64,000 bases of DNA from positions 1 to 64,000 of the forward strand of contig JAVBNE010000016.1 of the NCBI GenBank assembly GCA_031551755.1. The letters run 5' to 3'. Within the stretch, counting starts at the first letter, position 1; each line of letters starts with the position of its first letter. Position numbers and translations under genes: made by a program. Below are positions 34,662 through 43,728 of the stretch, piece by piece. Under the pieces are notes generated by a model that saw only the letters and a list, made by a program, of their open reading frames with translations, was not told the origin of the DNA and made no database searches. This DNA comes from JAVBMU01 sp031551755. Lineage in GTDB: Bacteria; Actinomycetota; Actinomycetes; Actinomycetales; Cellulomonadaceae.

Positions 34662-35918
34662 CTACTGCCCGGCGGGCGGCTGCGGCGGGTACTGCGGCGG
34701 AATCGAGGGCGGCGGCACTTGCCCGAACTGCGGGTCGGACGCCTGATCCGACCGCGGCGGCAATGTCCGCGGTGCTACCGGACCCTGAGGGGCCGGCGGA
34801 ACCGCTTGCCCGGCCGGACGCTGACCGCGTTCGGCCGCAGGGTCGAACGGAGCACCCGAACGGGTACCCGAGCCGGTCGCATCCGCCGTGGCGGCCTCCG
34901 CCTGGCGACGAGCCTCCGCGAGGGCTTCGCTCGGATCGGCCAGTGCCGGCGCACCGAAACGCGCACGGTCACGGTCGCGCTCCCGGCGCGCCTGTGCCGA
35001 GGACTCCAACGCACTCGAATCCTCCGAAGTGCCACCCCCGCCCCCGAAGCCCTTCGAGATCGATCCCAGCGCAGCTGTGAACTCGGTGGGAACCACCCAC
35101 AGCTTGCTGGCTGAACCGTTCGCGATCTGCGGAAGCATCTGCAGGTACTGGTAGGCCAACAGCTTGGGGTCGGCGTCACCCTCGTGGATGGCGTCGAAGA
35201 CCTGGAGGATCGCGCGCGACTCACCTTCCGCACGCAGGATCCGCGACTGGGCGTCACCCTCCGCACGCAGGATGTTGGCCTGCTTCTCACCTTCGGCGGT
35301 GAGGATCTGGGACTGCTTGACACCCTCGGCGGTTAGGATCGCGGCACGCCGGTCACGCTCGGCACGCATCTGCTGCTCCATCGAGCCCTGGACGCTGGCG
35401 GGCGGGTCGATCGACTTCAGCTCGACGCGGTTGACCCGGATACCCCAGCGACCGGTGGCCTCGTCCAACACCCCACGCAACTGCCCGTTGATCTGGTCGC
35501 GGCTGGTCAGGGTCTGCTCCAAGTCCATGGAGCCGATGACGTTACGCAACGTCGTGACGGTCAGCTGCTCGATAGCCGTGATGTAGTTCGCGATCTCGTA
35601 GACGGCCGACTTGGGGTCGGTGGCCTGGAAGTAGATCACCGTGTCGATGCTGACCACGAGGTTGTCGGAGGTGATCACCGGCTGGGGCGGGAAGGAAACG
35701 ACCTGCTCGCGCATGTCGACCGACGCGCGCACCCGGTCCACGAACGGCACCAGGATGTGCAGACCGGGCGACAGGGTGCGCGAATAGCGTCCCAGTCGCT
35801 CGATGACCAAGGCGACGGCCTGCGGAACAATCCGCACGGCCTTGGCCAGAGCCACCAAGACGAAAATAATCAGCAGGCCGAAAATCACATAGACGGCGAT
35901 TGCGCCCGGATCATCCAT
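34662..35918 (-). CDS. SPFH/stomatin-like membrane protein
   Basis: A 418-residue protein with one N-terminal membrane helix (about 8-30), an SPFH domain (RIVPQAVALVIERLGRYSRT to about 190) and then a helical region. There are four 11-residue repeats built on ILxAEGxxQ (around residues 200-245), typical of stomatin/paraslipin coiled coils. The C-terminal ~130 residues are Pro/Gln/Ala-rich and probably disordered. The ATG at 35918 has GGAGG six bases upstream. It follows an NfeD gene by 65 bp, the usual partner. Likely role is organising membrane microdomains or quality control. Confidence 0.9.
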   Translation of the reverse strand: MDDPGAIAVYVIFGLLIIFVLVALAKAVRIVPQAVALVIERLGRYSRTLSPGLHILVPFVDRVRASVDMREQVVSFPPQPVITSDNLVVSIDTVIYFQATDPKSAVYEIANYITAIEQLTVTTLRNVIGSMDLEQTLTSRDQINGQLRGVLDEATGRWGIRVNRVELKSIDPPASVQGSMEQQMRAERDRRAAILTAEGVKQSQILTAEGEKQANILRAEGDAQSRILRAEGESRAILQVFDAIHEGDADPKLLAYQYLQMLPQIANGSASKLWVVPTEFTAALGSISKGFGGGGGTSEDSSALESSAQARRERDRDRARFGAPALADPSEALAEARRQAEAATADATGSGTRSGAPFDPAAERGQRPAGQAVPPAPQGPVAPRTLPPRSDQASDPQFGQVPPPSIPPQYPPQPPAGQ

Positions 35919-35983
35919 CGAATCCTCCAAAATTTAGCTGACCAGTGGGCTCGCGCGAGCCCCAGACATTCAAGCAGTGGTTG

Positions 35984-36424
35984 TCATACGGCTTGGCCGG
36001 TCGCGCTCACCACCGCCGTAGCCCCATCGATACGCAGGACCTCGACCTTCGCCCCCTCAGGCAGGGTGCTCGTGGCGGGCTCTGCTCGCGCACTCCACAC
36101 CTCGCCCTCCAACTTGATCCGGCCACCCTGTCCGGTCACCTGATCGACAACCACCGCAGTCCGGCCGACATGGGCGGCGGTGTTCGTTTCGACCAGTGGT
36201 GTGCGGGCACGCAAATGCCGCAACAACCACGGACGCAACGCACCCAGGAGCCCTATGCTTACGACACCGAAAACCACAATCTGCAGCCACAAGGGACCGT
36301 CGAAGTAGCTCACAGCACCCGCCGCCAATGCTCCGCCGGCAAACATGATGAGCACCAGGTCGAGCGACAGGAGCTCGATGACGCCGAGCAGGATTGCTGC
36401 TCCGACCCACCAGAACCAGTCCAC
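35984..36424 (-). CDS. NfeD-family membrane protein
   Basis: A 146-residue protein with three to four hydrophobic helices in the first ~75 residues and a C-terminal OB-fold-like soluble domain (HVGRTAVVVDQV, GRIKLEGEVWSARA, VEVLRIDG). This is the short NfeD1b type that pairs with stomatin-like proteins. The GTG at 36424 has GGGAGG upstream. First gene of the NfeD-SPFH pair; the two products are expected to interact in the membrane. Confidence 0.88.
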   Translation of the reverse strand: MDWFWWVGAAILLGVIELLSLDLVLIMFAGGALAAGAVSYFDGPLWLQIVVFGVVSIGLLGALRPWLLRHLRARTPLVETNTAAHVGRTAVVVDQVTGQGGRIKLEGEVWSARAEPATSTLPEGAKVEVLRIDGATAVVSATGQAV

Positions 36425-36501
36425 TGAAATCCTCCCTAGACCGCCGATATCTGTAGCCTATCGCCCCCTGTGACAGGTTCCGTCCCCGTCCCACAAAGGC
36501 A

Positions 36502-37299
36502 CTACGTCGCCGCGCGCGCCAACCAGCGGCCGCCGCCCTGGGCGACGTACAACTTGAGGCCGAAGGCATCACTCATGTTGTCCTGCGTCAGCACCTGCTC
36601 GATCGGACCCGCGCTGTGTACCCGACCGTCGCGAAGCAGGAGCAGGTGGGTGAACCCCGGCGGTATCTCCTCGACGTGGTGGGTCACCAACACCAACACC
36701 GGAGATTTCGGATCACCGGCGAGTTCTGCGAGCGCCCCGACCAATTCCTCACGACCACCCAGATCGAGGCCGGCGGCGGGCTCGTCCAACAGCAGGATCT
36801 CCGGGTCGGTCATCAATGCGCGAGCGATCTGGACGCGTTTGCGTTCCCCCTCACTGAGGGTCCCGAATCGGCGATCGGCCAGGCCACCCACCCCGAAGAC
36901 ATCGAGCAATGCCTGAGCACGGTCGGCATCCAGCTCGTCATAGGCCTCTCGCCACCGCCCGGTCACCCCGTAGGCGGCGGTAAGCACGACATCCTTGACC
37001 GTCTCACCACCGGGAATGCGATCGGCCAGGCTGGCGCTCGACAACCCGATGCGCGGCCGCAGCTCGAAGACATCGACCCGGCCCAGCCGTTCACCGAGGA
37101 GGTCCGCGGTCCCGCTCGTCGGGTGCATCCGTGCGGCGGCGACCTGAAGCATGGTGGTCTTGCCCGCGCCGTTGCGGCCGAGGATGACCCAGCGCTCGCC
37201 CTCTCGAACGCGCCAGGTCACCTCATCGAGAATCGTCGCCGTGCCACGCCGCACCGTCACGGCCTGCAGATCAAGGACGGTGTCATCCGAAGTGCCCAT
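36502..37299 (-). CDS. Stand-alone ABC transporter ATP-binding protein
   Basis: A 265-residue ATPase with Walker A ILGRNGAGKTTMLQVA, signature TLSEGERKRVQIARAL and Walker B ILLLDEPAAGLDLGG. The signature has Ser-Glu-Gly-Glu in place of Ser-Gly-Gly-Gln. No permease gene is next to it, so it may serve an unlinked permease. The ATG start lies eight bases after a TAGGGT box on the minus strand. It is divergent from the 267-residue hypothetical gene, with 26 bp between starts. Confidence 0.85.
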   Translation of the reverse strand: MGTSDDTVLDLQAVTVRRGTATILDEVTWRVREGERWVILGRNGAGKTTMLQVAAARMHPTSGTADLLGERLGRVDVFELRPRIGLSSASLADRIPGGETVKDVVLTAAYGVTGRWREAYDELDADRAQALLDVFGVGGLADRRFGTLSEGERKRVQIARALMTDPEILLLDEPAAGLDLGGREELVGALAELAGDPKSPVLVLVTHHVEEIPPGFTHLLLLRDGRVHSAGPIEQVLTQDNMSDAFGLKLYVAQGGGRWLARAAT

Positions 37300-37307
37300 G
37301 AATCAGG

Positions 37308-37319
37308 ACCCTATAGGTT
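37308..37319. promoter_or_regulatory. Back-to-back divergent -10 boxes
   Basis: The 12-bp ACCCTATAGGTT holds TAGGTT on the plus strand (six bases before the GTG at 37326) and TAGGGT on the minus strand (eight bases before the ATG at 37299). The boxes abut with no separation, so the two promoters must compete for polymerase. Confidence 0.5.
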
Positions 37320-37325
37320 GGCCCG

Positions 37326-38129
37326 GTGGAGTCCCGTCCTATCTCGGCACTTCCTCGTAGTGTCGTATTGGCCCTCTGGCTCGGCTCGTGGATCGGTGCG
37401 CGGCCGAACGCCGAGGCGATGGTCCGCGCCCAGCAAGCCATCGAGGCGGATGACGAGCCCCACACCCTTGTCACCGCCAACGAGAACGGGTTCAGCGGTG
37501 ATGCCCTCAGCGGCCAACTCCTGCGCGAATTGCTTGCGTCCATCGAGGTCACCGATGTCCGCGCGCTCCTGCCGATTCCGGGCGACGGGCAGGGGATTCC
37601 CGCGGCAGTGACCGCAGCGGCGATCGAAGCCGGCGAATGCATACTGTTGAGCACACGCGACGGACACTGGGCCGTCGTGCCGACCGTCACCCGCTTCGGT
37701 AGTGACCTCGAACCCGGTCATCAGGTGCGGTGGCGGGCGACCGCGATCGAGCCGTGGCAGACAGCCGTCCATGCAGAGGTCGGTTCGCCCGCACAGGCGG
37801 ATGCGGACCTTCGCTCCGCACTGCTGACCGCGACGACCGCTCTGCGACACCTCGATGTCGCGCGCTGGGGTCCCGAGGACGCCGATGTCATCACCCGACT
37901 CGCGACGCTCGAGATCGCCCCGGGGATCCTGCCTTCCGCACCTGGCCCGTGGGCACTGCGCCTCCTCCCCCAGGCCATGCGACTGCGGGCGATCATCCGC
38001 CTCGCGCGAACCGACGATGGCGGGGCCGTCAATCCCTGGCAGGCGGATCAACGGTCTGCGGCTCTCCAGCAGATCGATGGCGCGGCCCGCCGGGCACTGA
38101 GCGCCGCCACCACCCCGTCACGGCGGTAA
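37326..38129 (+). CDS. Conserved hypothetical protein
   Basis: A 267-residue soluble protein. The N-terminal half resembles an alpha/beta fold (LALWLGSWIGARPNAEAM, then VRALLPIPGDGQGIPAAV), and the C-terminal half is helical and Arg/Ala-rich (ALRLLPQAMRLRAIIRLA). I do not recognise a family or catalytic motif. It has a leaderless-type promoter and is followed after eight bases by the convergent glgA. Good length and codon bias make it a real gene. Confidence 0.75.
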   Translation: MESRPISALPRSVVLALWLGSWIGARPNAEAMVRAQQAIEADDEPHTLVTANENGFSGDALSGQLLRELLASIEVTDVRALLPIPGDGQGIPAAVTAAAIEAGECILLSTRDGHWAVVPTVTRFGSDLEPGHQVRWRATAIEPWQTAVHAEVGSPAQADADLRSALLTATTALRHLDVARWGPEDADVITRLATLEIAPGILPSAPGPWALRLLPQAMRLRAIIRLARTDDGGAVNPWQADQRSAALQQIDGAARRALSAATTPSRR

Positions 38130-38137
38130 CGGTCGGC

Positions 38138-39346
38138 TTAGCGATCGTCGAGCACCTGTCGATAGATCTCCAAGGTCCGCTCCCCGATCGCGGACCAGGC
38201 GAAGTGGTCCTCGACCCGCTTACGCGCGGCGCGACCCATCTGAGTCGCCCGGGCAGGGTCGAGCAGCAAGGTGGTCAGCGCTTTCGCCAGATTGGCCACG
38301 AACACCTCCGGGTGCAACGGCCGCCCGGTGCCGTCGGACTCCTGATCGATCGGGACCAGTAGCCCCGTGACACCGTCCTCGATTACCTCTGGGATTCCTC
38401 CCGTGGCGGTACCGACCACCGGCAACCCCACCGCCATCGCCTCCAAGTTGACGATCCCCAGCGGCTCATAGATGGACGGGCAGACGAAGACCGTCCCGAC
38501 CGCCAGCACGGCGATCAGTTCCTCCCGCGGCAACATCTGCTCGATCCAGACGATGCCGCCCCGATCGGCACGCAGCTGATCCACGGCAGTGGTCACCTCG
38601 GCGGCGATCTCGGGAGTGTCCGGCGCCCCCGCACACAACACCAGCTGCACCTCCGCGGGCAGGGCAGCCACCGCCTGGAGCAGGTAGGGCAGCCCCTTCT
38701 GCCGGGTGATCCGCCCGACGAAGACGACCGTGGGCCGGTCGGGGTCGATGCCTAGTCCACGAACCACCGCGTCCGCGACCGTCCGCTGCGTCTCCGTCTC
38801 CGGTCGCTGCCACCCATCGAGGTCGATCCCGTTGTGCACCACATGCACCTTCGCCGGGTCGATCGAGTAGACCCGCAGGATGTCCGCACGCATACCGGCA
38901 GACACCGCTATCACCGCATCCGCACCCTCGTAGGCCGTGCGTTCTGCCCAGGAGGACAATGCGTATCCCCCGCCGAGCTGCTCGGCTTTCCAGGGCCGCA
39001 GAGGCTCCAGGGAATGGGCCGACAGCACGTGGGGAATGCCGTGGAGCAGACCGCCCAAATGGCCGGCCAGGTTCGCGTACCAGGTATGAGAGTGCACCAG
39101 GTCAGCGCCGACCAGGTCGCCCGCCATCTCCAGGTCGACTCCGAAGGTGCCCAACACGCCGTTGGAGTTCGCCAAGACACCGGGGATCGAGTAGCCGGTC
39201 ACCCCTTCCTGCGAACGGGGGCCGTCGAAACACCGGACCCGGACATCTATCCGGTCGCGCAACACGGCGGACAGCTCCGCGACGTGAACTCCGGCTCCGC
39301 CGTAGATGTGGGGGGGATACTCGCGCGTCAGCAGGTCGACTCTCAC
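38138..39346 (-). CDS. glgA: Glycogen synthase, actinobacterial GT4 type
   Basis: A 402-residue GT-B glycosyltransferase. The N-terminal domain begins VDLLTREYPPHIYGGAGVHV, and the donor-binding domain contains VFVGRITRQKGLPYLLQA and PSIYEPLGIVNLEAMAVGLP with the Glu-x7-Glu motif. Actinobacterial members at this position make maltose 1-phosphate or extend alpha-1,4-glucan with ADP-glucose. The GTG at 39346 lies six bases after TAGCGT on the minus strand. Divergent from glgC, 149 bp apart, as in mycobacteria. Confidence 0.92.
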   Translation of the reverse strand: MRVDLLTREYPPHIYGGAGVHVAELSAVLRDRIDVRVRCFDGPRSQEGVTGYSIPGVLANSNGVLGTFGVDLEMAGDLVGADLVHSHTWYANLAGHLGGLLHGIPHVLSAHSLEPLRPWKAEQLGGGYALSSWAERTAYEGADAVIAVSAGMRADILRVYSIDPAKVHVVHNGIDLDGWQRPETETQRTVADAVVRGLGIDPDRPTVVFVGRITRQKGLPYLLQAVAALPAEVQLVLCAGAPDTPEIAAEVTTAVDQLRADRGGIVWIEQMLPREELIAVLAVGTVFVCPSIYEPLGIVNLEAMAVGLPVVGTATGGIPEVIEDGVTGLLVPIDQESDGTGRPLHPEVFVANLAKALTTLLLDPARATQMGRAARKRVEDHFAWSAIGERTLEIYRQVLDDR

Positions 39347-39352
39347 GGTGCC

Positions 39353-39358
39353 ACGCTA
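39353..39358 (-). promoter_or_regulatory. Leaderless -10 box for glgA
   Basis: On the minus strand TAGCGT lies six bases before the glgA GTG; no ribosome binding site is seen. Confidence 0.45.
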
Positions 39359-39483
39359 GCCCAGGCTGCGAGCGCATACGTTCGCAGCTTACTCCCTCGC
39401 GGTGAATGTCTTGGCTGCTCCCCAGGCATCGGCCCGTTCGTCCCAGCCCGCGATTCACCATGCGCGTAGCGAGTGCAGGGGTC

Positions 39484-39489
39484 TACGGT
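39484..39489 (+). promoter_or_regulatory. Leaderless -10 box for glgC
   Basis: TACGGT lies six bases before the ATG at 39496; no ribosome binding site is seen. This argues against the longer glgC frame from 39406. Confidence 0.5.
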
Positions 39490-39495
39490 CTGGAC

Positions 39496-40737
39496 ATGGC
39501 CGCACCCCGAGTTCTCGCCATCGTCCTCGCCGGCGGAGAAGGCAAACGCCTCATGCCGCTGACGGAGGCCCGAGCCAAACCTGCCGTGCCTTTCGGCGGT
39601 CTTTACCGGCTCGTCGATTTCGCCCTGTCGAACCTCGCCAACTCCGGGTACCTGCACATCGTGGTGCTCACCCAGTACAAATCCCACAGCCTGGACCGGC
39701 ACATCTCCAAGACCTGGCGGATGTCACCGCTCCTGGGGAACTTCGTCGCCCCAGTACCCGCCCAGCAACGGGTCGGAAAGCGCTGGTATCTGGGCAGCGC
39801 GGACGCCATCTTCCAGTGCCTCAACATCATCGATGACGAGCGCCCCGACATCGTCGTGGTCGTCGGCGCCGATCACGTGTACCGCATGGACTTCTCCCAG
39901 ATGGTGGACGCACACATCGAATCCGGCGCACGGATGAGCGTCGCGGCCATTCGCCAGCCCATCTCGATGGCGAACCAATTCGGCGTCATCGAAACTGAAC
40001 CTGGCGACCCCGCCCGGATCAAAGCCTTCCTGGAAAAGCCGGAACACCCCGTCGGGCTAGCCGACTCCCCGAACGAGATCCTGGCGTCCATGGGCAACTA
40101 CGTCATCGACGCCGACGCCCTGGTGGACGCGGTCACCGCCGACGACGCGAACAAGGACTCACGGCACGACATGGGCGGAGACATCGTCCCCGCATTCGTC
40201 GCCAACGGAGAAGCGGCGGTCTACGACTTCATCCGCAATGACGTCCCCGGATCGACCGACCGCGATCGGGACTACTGGCGGGATGTCGGCACCATCGACT
40301 CGTACTATGAGGCGAATAAGGACCTCATCGCCATCACCCCGGTCTTCAATCTCTACAACGAGGAGTGGCCGCTGTATACCGGCTACACGGGATTGCCGCC
40401 GGCGAAGTTCGTCCACGCCGGAGGCAATAACCGCCTCGGGCATGCCGTCGACTCAATCGTCTCCCCCGGCGTCCTGATCTCCGGGGCACAGGCATCCGGC
40501 TCGATCCTGTCACCCGGGACCCACCTGCATTCCTGGGCGACGATCACCGACTCGGTCCTCTTGGACGATGTGCAGGTCCACCGTCGGGCGAAGGTACAGC
40601 GGGCGATCCTCGACAAGAACGTGATCGTCAACGAGGACGCCACCGTCGGCCTCGACCCGGAACTGGACAGGGCACGTGGGTTCACGGTCACCGAATCGGG
40701 CCTCACCGTGGTACCGAAGGGCACGGTCGTGAAGTGA
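39496..40737 (+). CDS. glgC: Glucose-1-phosphate adenylyltransferase
   Basis: A 413-residue enzyme making ADP-glucose from glucose 1-phosphate and ATP, the donor for glycogen synthesis. The nucleotidyltransferase domain starts with AIVLAGGEGKRLMPLTEAR and KPAVPFGGLYRLVDFAL, and later has IVVVVGADHVYRMDF. The C-terminal left-handed beta-helix region ends in HRRAKVQRAILDKNVIV. The ATG at 39496 is chosen because it immediately precedes the conserved start and fits the promoter box. Its stop overlaps serB by four bases (GTGA). Confidence 0.95.
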   Translation: MAAPRVLAIVLAGGEGKRLMPLTEARAKPAVPFGGLYRLVDFALSNLANSGYLHIVVLTQYKSHSLDRHISKTWRMSPLLGNFVAPVPAQQRVGKRWYLGSADAIFQCLNIIDDERPDIVVVVGADHVYRMDFSQMVDAHIESGARMSVAAIRQPISMANQFGVIETEPGDPARIKAFLEKPEHPVGLADSPNEILASMGNYVIDADALVDAVTADDANKDSRHDMGGDIVPAFVANGEAAVYDFIRNDVPGSTDRDRDYWRDVGTIDSYYEANKDLIAITPVFNLYNEEWPLYTGYTGLPPAKFVHAGGNNRLGHAVDSIVSPGVLISGAQASGSILSPGTHLHSWATITDSVLLDDVQVHRRAKVQRAILDKNVIVNEDATVGLDPELDRARGFTVTESGLTVVPKGTVVK

Positions 40738-41468
40738 CGCGGAAGCTTTCGACGGACCCCATTCCTGATCGGGCCGAGACGCAGATGAACACGCCCTCCG
40801 TCCGGCGACGCCTGATCGTGATGGATGTCGACTCGACCCTCATCACTGCGGAGGTCATCGAGTTGCTGGCCGAACACGCCGGGAGCCGCGCGGAAGTCGC
40901 CGCTGTCACTGATCGGGCCATGCGAGGCGAGATCGACTTTGCCGAGTCACTGCGCGCGCGCGTAAAAACCTTGCGCGGCGTTCCAGACACTGTCTTCGCC
41001 CACGTCAGGAACCGCGTCGAACTCACTCCCGGTGCTCGCGAGTTGGTCGCGGAGGCCCACCGGCGCGGGTGGTGCGTGGCTCTCGTCTCGGGCGGGTTCG
41101 CGGAGATCGTGGGTCCGCTCGCCGAGGACCTGGGCATCACCGTGTTTCGGGCGAACCGGCTCGAGATCGCAGAAGGGTGTCTCACCGGCCGCACCGTGGG
41201 TCCGGTCATCGACCGCGCGGCAAAGGCACTGGCGTTACGCGAGTTCGCCGCCGCCGAAGGCATCCCGCTGGCGGACACAATCGCCATCGGCGACGGGGCG
41301 AACGACCTCGAGATGCTGGCCGCGGCGGGCATCGGTATCGCCTTCGCGGCTAAACCGCTGGTACGGGCGCAGGCCGACTACTCGGTCGATGGTCCTGATC
41401 TCAGCGCAGCCCTCAACCTGATCGATGACCTCGACGCTGCTCGGCCCGCCGCTACTCCGGGCCGCTGA
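40734..41468 (+). CDS. serB: Phosphoserine phosphatase
   Basis: A 244-residue HAD-family phosphatase. Motif I is VMDVDSTLITAEVIELLA, motif II ALVSGGFAEIV, and motif IV IAIGDGANDLEMLAAAG. About 25 non-conserved residues precede motif I; the ATG at residue 18 (MNTPSVRRR) is a possible alternative start. No ACT domain is attached, unlike SerB2. The GTG overlaps the glgC stop. Its end overlaps the convergent sixA gene by 17 bp. It would complete serine biosynthesis. Confidence 0.9.
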   Translation: MTRKLSTDPIPDRAETQMNTPSVRRRLIVMDVDSTLITAEVIELLAEHAGSRAEVAAVTDRAMRGEIDFAESLRARVKTLRGVPDTVFAHVRNRVELTPGARELVAEAHRRGWCVALVSGGFAEIVGPLAEDLGITVFRANRLEIAEGCLTGRTVGPVIDRAAKALALREFAAAEGIPLADTIAIGDGANDLEMLAAAGIGIAFAAKPLVRAQADYSVDGPDLSAALNLIDDLDAARPAATPGR

Positions 41469-41985
41469 CGTAGGTGAGTACGGCCGTCCCGGGTATCCAA
41501 CCCGACCAGGAAATGGCCGACTCCAGGACCGCGTAGGTCGCCGTCGGCACACCGACACGAACCTGCGCCACTGCCCCGGCATCGGATTCGGAGAGGTCGG
41601 CCAACCGCTCAGCGGTCGCGGCCATCGTTGGCTCATGCCCGACCACGAGAACGGTCCGGACCCGGCTGTCGACCGACCGTACGAGACCCAGCACGTCGCC
41701 AACGCCGGCGCTGTACAGCTCGTCGCTGATCACCACTTCTGGCTCCGCATCGCCGAATCGCGACTGCGCCAAGTCCCAGGTTTGCCGGGTCCGCAGCGCG
41801 GCGGAGCACCACACCTGCTCCGGTACGAGACCGGCGGCATAGAGCGCGGCACCAACCCGGCCGGCCTGTTTGCGGCCCACGAGCGCGAGCGGGCGGAGCA
41901 CGTCAGGCAGCGTTCCGGCCGACTCCGCCTTCGCGTGCCGCAACAAGATGAGCCGGTGAATGCCGCCAGCCGATGCCCCTGTCAT
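41452..41985 (-). CDS. SixA-like histidine phosphatase
   Basis: A 177-residue histidine phosphatase superfamily protein. The catalytic motif LILLRHAKAE and the second His in VLVVGHEPTM are present, with ALRTRQTWDLA between them. Short members like this remove phosphate from phosphohistidine or other small substrates; the true substrate is unknown. Its start overlaps fabI by four bases (ATGA), so it is the last gene of a fabI-sixA unit. Confidence 0.85.
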   Translation of the reverse strand: MTGASAGGIHRLILLRHAKAESAGTLPDVLRPLALVGRKQAGRVGAALYAAGLVPEQVWCSAALRTRQTWDLAQSRFGDAEPEVVISDELYSAGVGDVLGLVRSVDSRVRTVLVVGHEPTMAATAERLADLSESDAGAVAQVRVGVPTATYAVLESAISWSGWIPGTAVLTYVSGPE

Positions 41986-42749
41986 TGGCCCATGGCGTGC
42001 ACGCCGCCGTCGACGTGCACGATCTCGCCCGTGGTGGCCGGGAACCAGTCGGAGAGCAACGCGGCCACGGCCCGAGCGGCGGGTTCAGGATCGGTCTGGT
42101 CCCACCCCAAGGGGGCACGGCTCGGCCAGGCGTCCTCCATGGTGGCGAAGCCCGGGATCGACTTGGCGGCGGTGGTCCGGATAGGCCCCGCAGAAACCAG
42201 ATTCACCCTGATCCCCTCCGGCCCCAGGTCACGTGCCAGGTAGCGGCTGGTGGCCTCGAACGCTGCCTTGGCGACACCCATCCAATCGTAAACGGGCCAG
42301 GCGTAGCGGGCGTCGAAGGTCAGCCCGACCATCGAACTCCCCCGGCGCATCAACGGTTTCGCGGCGACCGCGAGCGACTTGAGCGAGAAGGCGGAGATCT
42401 CCACCGCCGTCGCCACATCCGGCCACTCGCCCGCCAGGAAGTTGCCGCCCATCACCGACTGCGGGGCGAATCCGATCGAGTGAACCACCCCGTCGAGATG
42501 CGAGACGTGTTCGCGGCAGCGCTCTGCGAGTGCCGCCAAGTCCTCGGCGTCCGTGACGTCGAGCTGGATCACCGGGGCCGCCTTCGGCAGCCGTTTCGCG
42601 ATCGCCTGCGTCAGGCGTGCCTGGCGCCCGAAGGAGGTGAGTACCACCTCAGCGCCTTCCTCCTGCGCGAGGCGCGCAACATGGAAGGCGATGGAGGAAT
42701 CAGTGAGGACTCCCGTGACAAGCAGAGACTTACCGTCGAGTAGACCCAT
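41982..42749 (-). CDS. fabI: Enoyl-ACP reductase (InhA-like)
   Basis: A 255-residue short-chain dehydrogenase of the FabI/InhA type, which carries out the last step of each fatty-acid elongation cycle using NADH. The N-terminus GLLDGKSLLVTGVLTDSSIA, the FAPQSVMGG loop, and YDWMGVAKAA (Tyr-x6-Lys) are diagnostic. AAAGG precedes the ATG. It follows fabG after 89 bp on the same strand, as mycobacterial fabG1-inhA, and overlaps sixA. Members are targets of isoniazid and triclosan. Confidence 0.94.
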   Translation of the reverse strand: MGLLDGKSLLVTGVLTDSSIAFHVARLAQEEGAEVVLTSFGRQARLTQAIAKRLPKAAPVIQLDVTDAEDLAALAERCREHVSHLDGVVHSIGFAPQSVMGGNFLAGEWPDVATAVEISAFSLKSLAVAAKPLMRRGSSMVGLTFDARYAWPVYDWMGVAKAAFEATSRYLARDLGPEGIRVNLVSAGPIRTTAAKSIPGFATMEDAWPSRAPLGWDQTDPEPAARAVAALLSDWFPATTGEIVHVDGGVHAMGQ

Positions 42750-42838
42750 GGGTTAGAAACCTTTCGTCCGTCCGCCATCCCAGCGGAAGAGTGTCTTGAG
42801 CCTACTGGCGGGTTGACCGCACGTCACCGTGACGTGCG

Positions 42839-43564
42839 CTAATGCCCCATTCCGAAGCCGCCGTCCACGGGGATCACCGCGCCGTTGATGTAGGCAGCGT
42901 CGTCCGAGGCGAGGAAGAGCACCGCACCCGCAACCTCATCGGGCTGAGCGAACCGCCCCGCCGGGATCGCGCTCTTGTAGGCGTCCTGCCTCGCCGCCGG
43001 CAAGTCCGCCGTCATGGCCGTCTCTATAAAGCCCGGGGCGACCACATTCGCCGTGATCCCCCGTCCGCCCAGCTCCCGCGTGATCGATCGAGCCATTCCG
43101 ACAAGACCGGATTTCGAGGCGGCGTAGTTGACCTGGCCCACCCCTCCGAACAGCCCGACCACCGAGGAGATCAAGATGATGCGCCCATGGCGCGCCCGGA
43201 TCATCTCTTTCGAGGCCCGCCGCACACACCGGAAGGTACCGGCGAGGTTCACGTTGACGACGGAGTCGAATTCGTCGTCGGTCATCCGCATGAGCAACTG
43301 GTCGTGGACGACACCCGCATTGGCGACAAGCACATTGACCTTACCCAACTGCTCCTCGACCTCCCCGAAAGCGCGATCGACCGCGACGGTATCGGTGATG
43401 TCCGCATGAACGGCGAGGATTCCCTCGCCTGCCGAACCACTACGTTGCAGACTCGCCACGCGGTCACCGTTGGCCACGAAACGGCGGGCGATCGCCTCTC
43501 CGATGCCACGGTTTCCCCCGGTGACGAGAACCGTGCGGGCATGAGGATTGTCAGCAGCGGACAT
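42839..43564 (-). CDS. fabG: 3-oxoacyl-ACP reductase
   Basis: A 241-residue short-chain dehydrogenase using NADPH. TVLVTGGNRGIGEAIARRF is the cofactor loop, VLVANAGV follows, and IILISSVVGLFGG, VNYAASKSGL supplies the Ser-Tyr-Lys triad. The end VIPVDGGFGMGH is typical of FabG1. The ATG at 43564 has AGGAGA upstream; the frame to 43687 is not supported. It precedes fabI, so these two should form one fatty-acid synthesis operon. Confidence 0.93.
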   Translation of the reverse strand: MSAADNPHARTVLVTGGNRGIGEAIARRFVANGDRVASLQRSGSAGEGILAVHADITDTVAVDRAFGEVEEQLGKVNVLVANAGVVHDQLLMRMTDDEFDSVVNVNLAGTFRCVRRASKEMIRARHGRIILISSVVGLFGGVGQVNYAASKSGLVGMARSITRELGGRGITANVVAPGFIETAMTADLPAARQDAYKSAIPAGRFAQPDEVAGAVLFLASDDAAYINGAVIPVDGGFGMGH

Positions 43565-43716
43565 GGTGTCTCCTGTGGAGTCGCGGAGGTGGCACCGAAC
43601 GGGCGGGCCAAAGGTCGGAGCGTGAAGGCTCCCCGACGCTACCGCGCGACGCCCGCCACCCGCGCGCCGGGAGTCCCTCAGGTCCACTCCGGGGTTTTGT
43701 CAGGTTCCAACAAACG

Positions 43717-43722
43717 TAGACT
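43717..43722 (+). promoter_or_regulatory. Leaderless -10 box for the DUF3099 gene
   Basis: TAGACT lies six bases before the GTG at 43729; no ribosome binding site is seen. Confidence 0.5.
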
Positions 43723-43728
43723 GAGTCA

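Noticed and set aside
35180..35330. Short regular repeats resembling a CRISPR or tandem-repeat array
   Set aside because: They are the coding repeats of the SPFH coiled coil (33-bp units, in frame) with no variable spacers.
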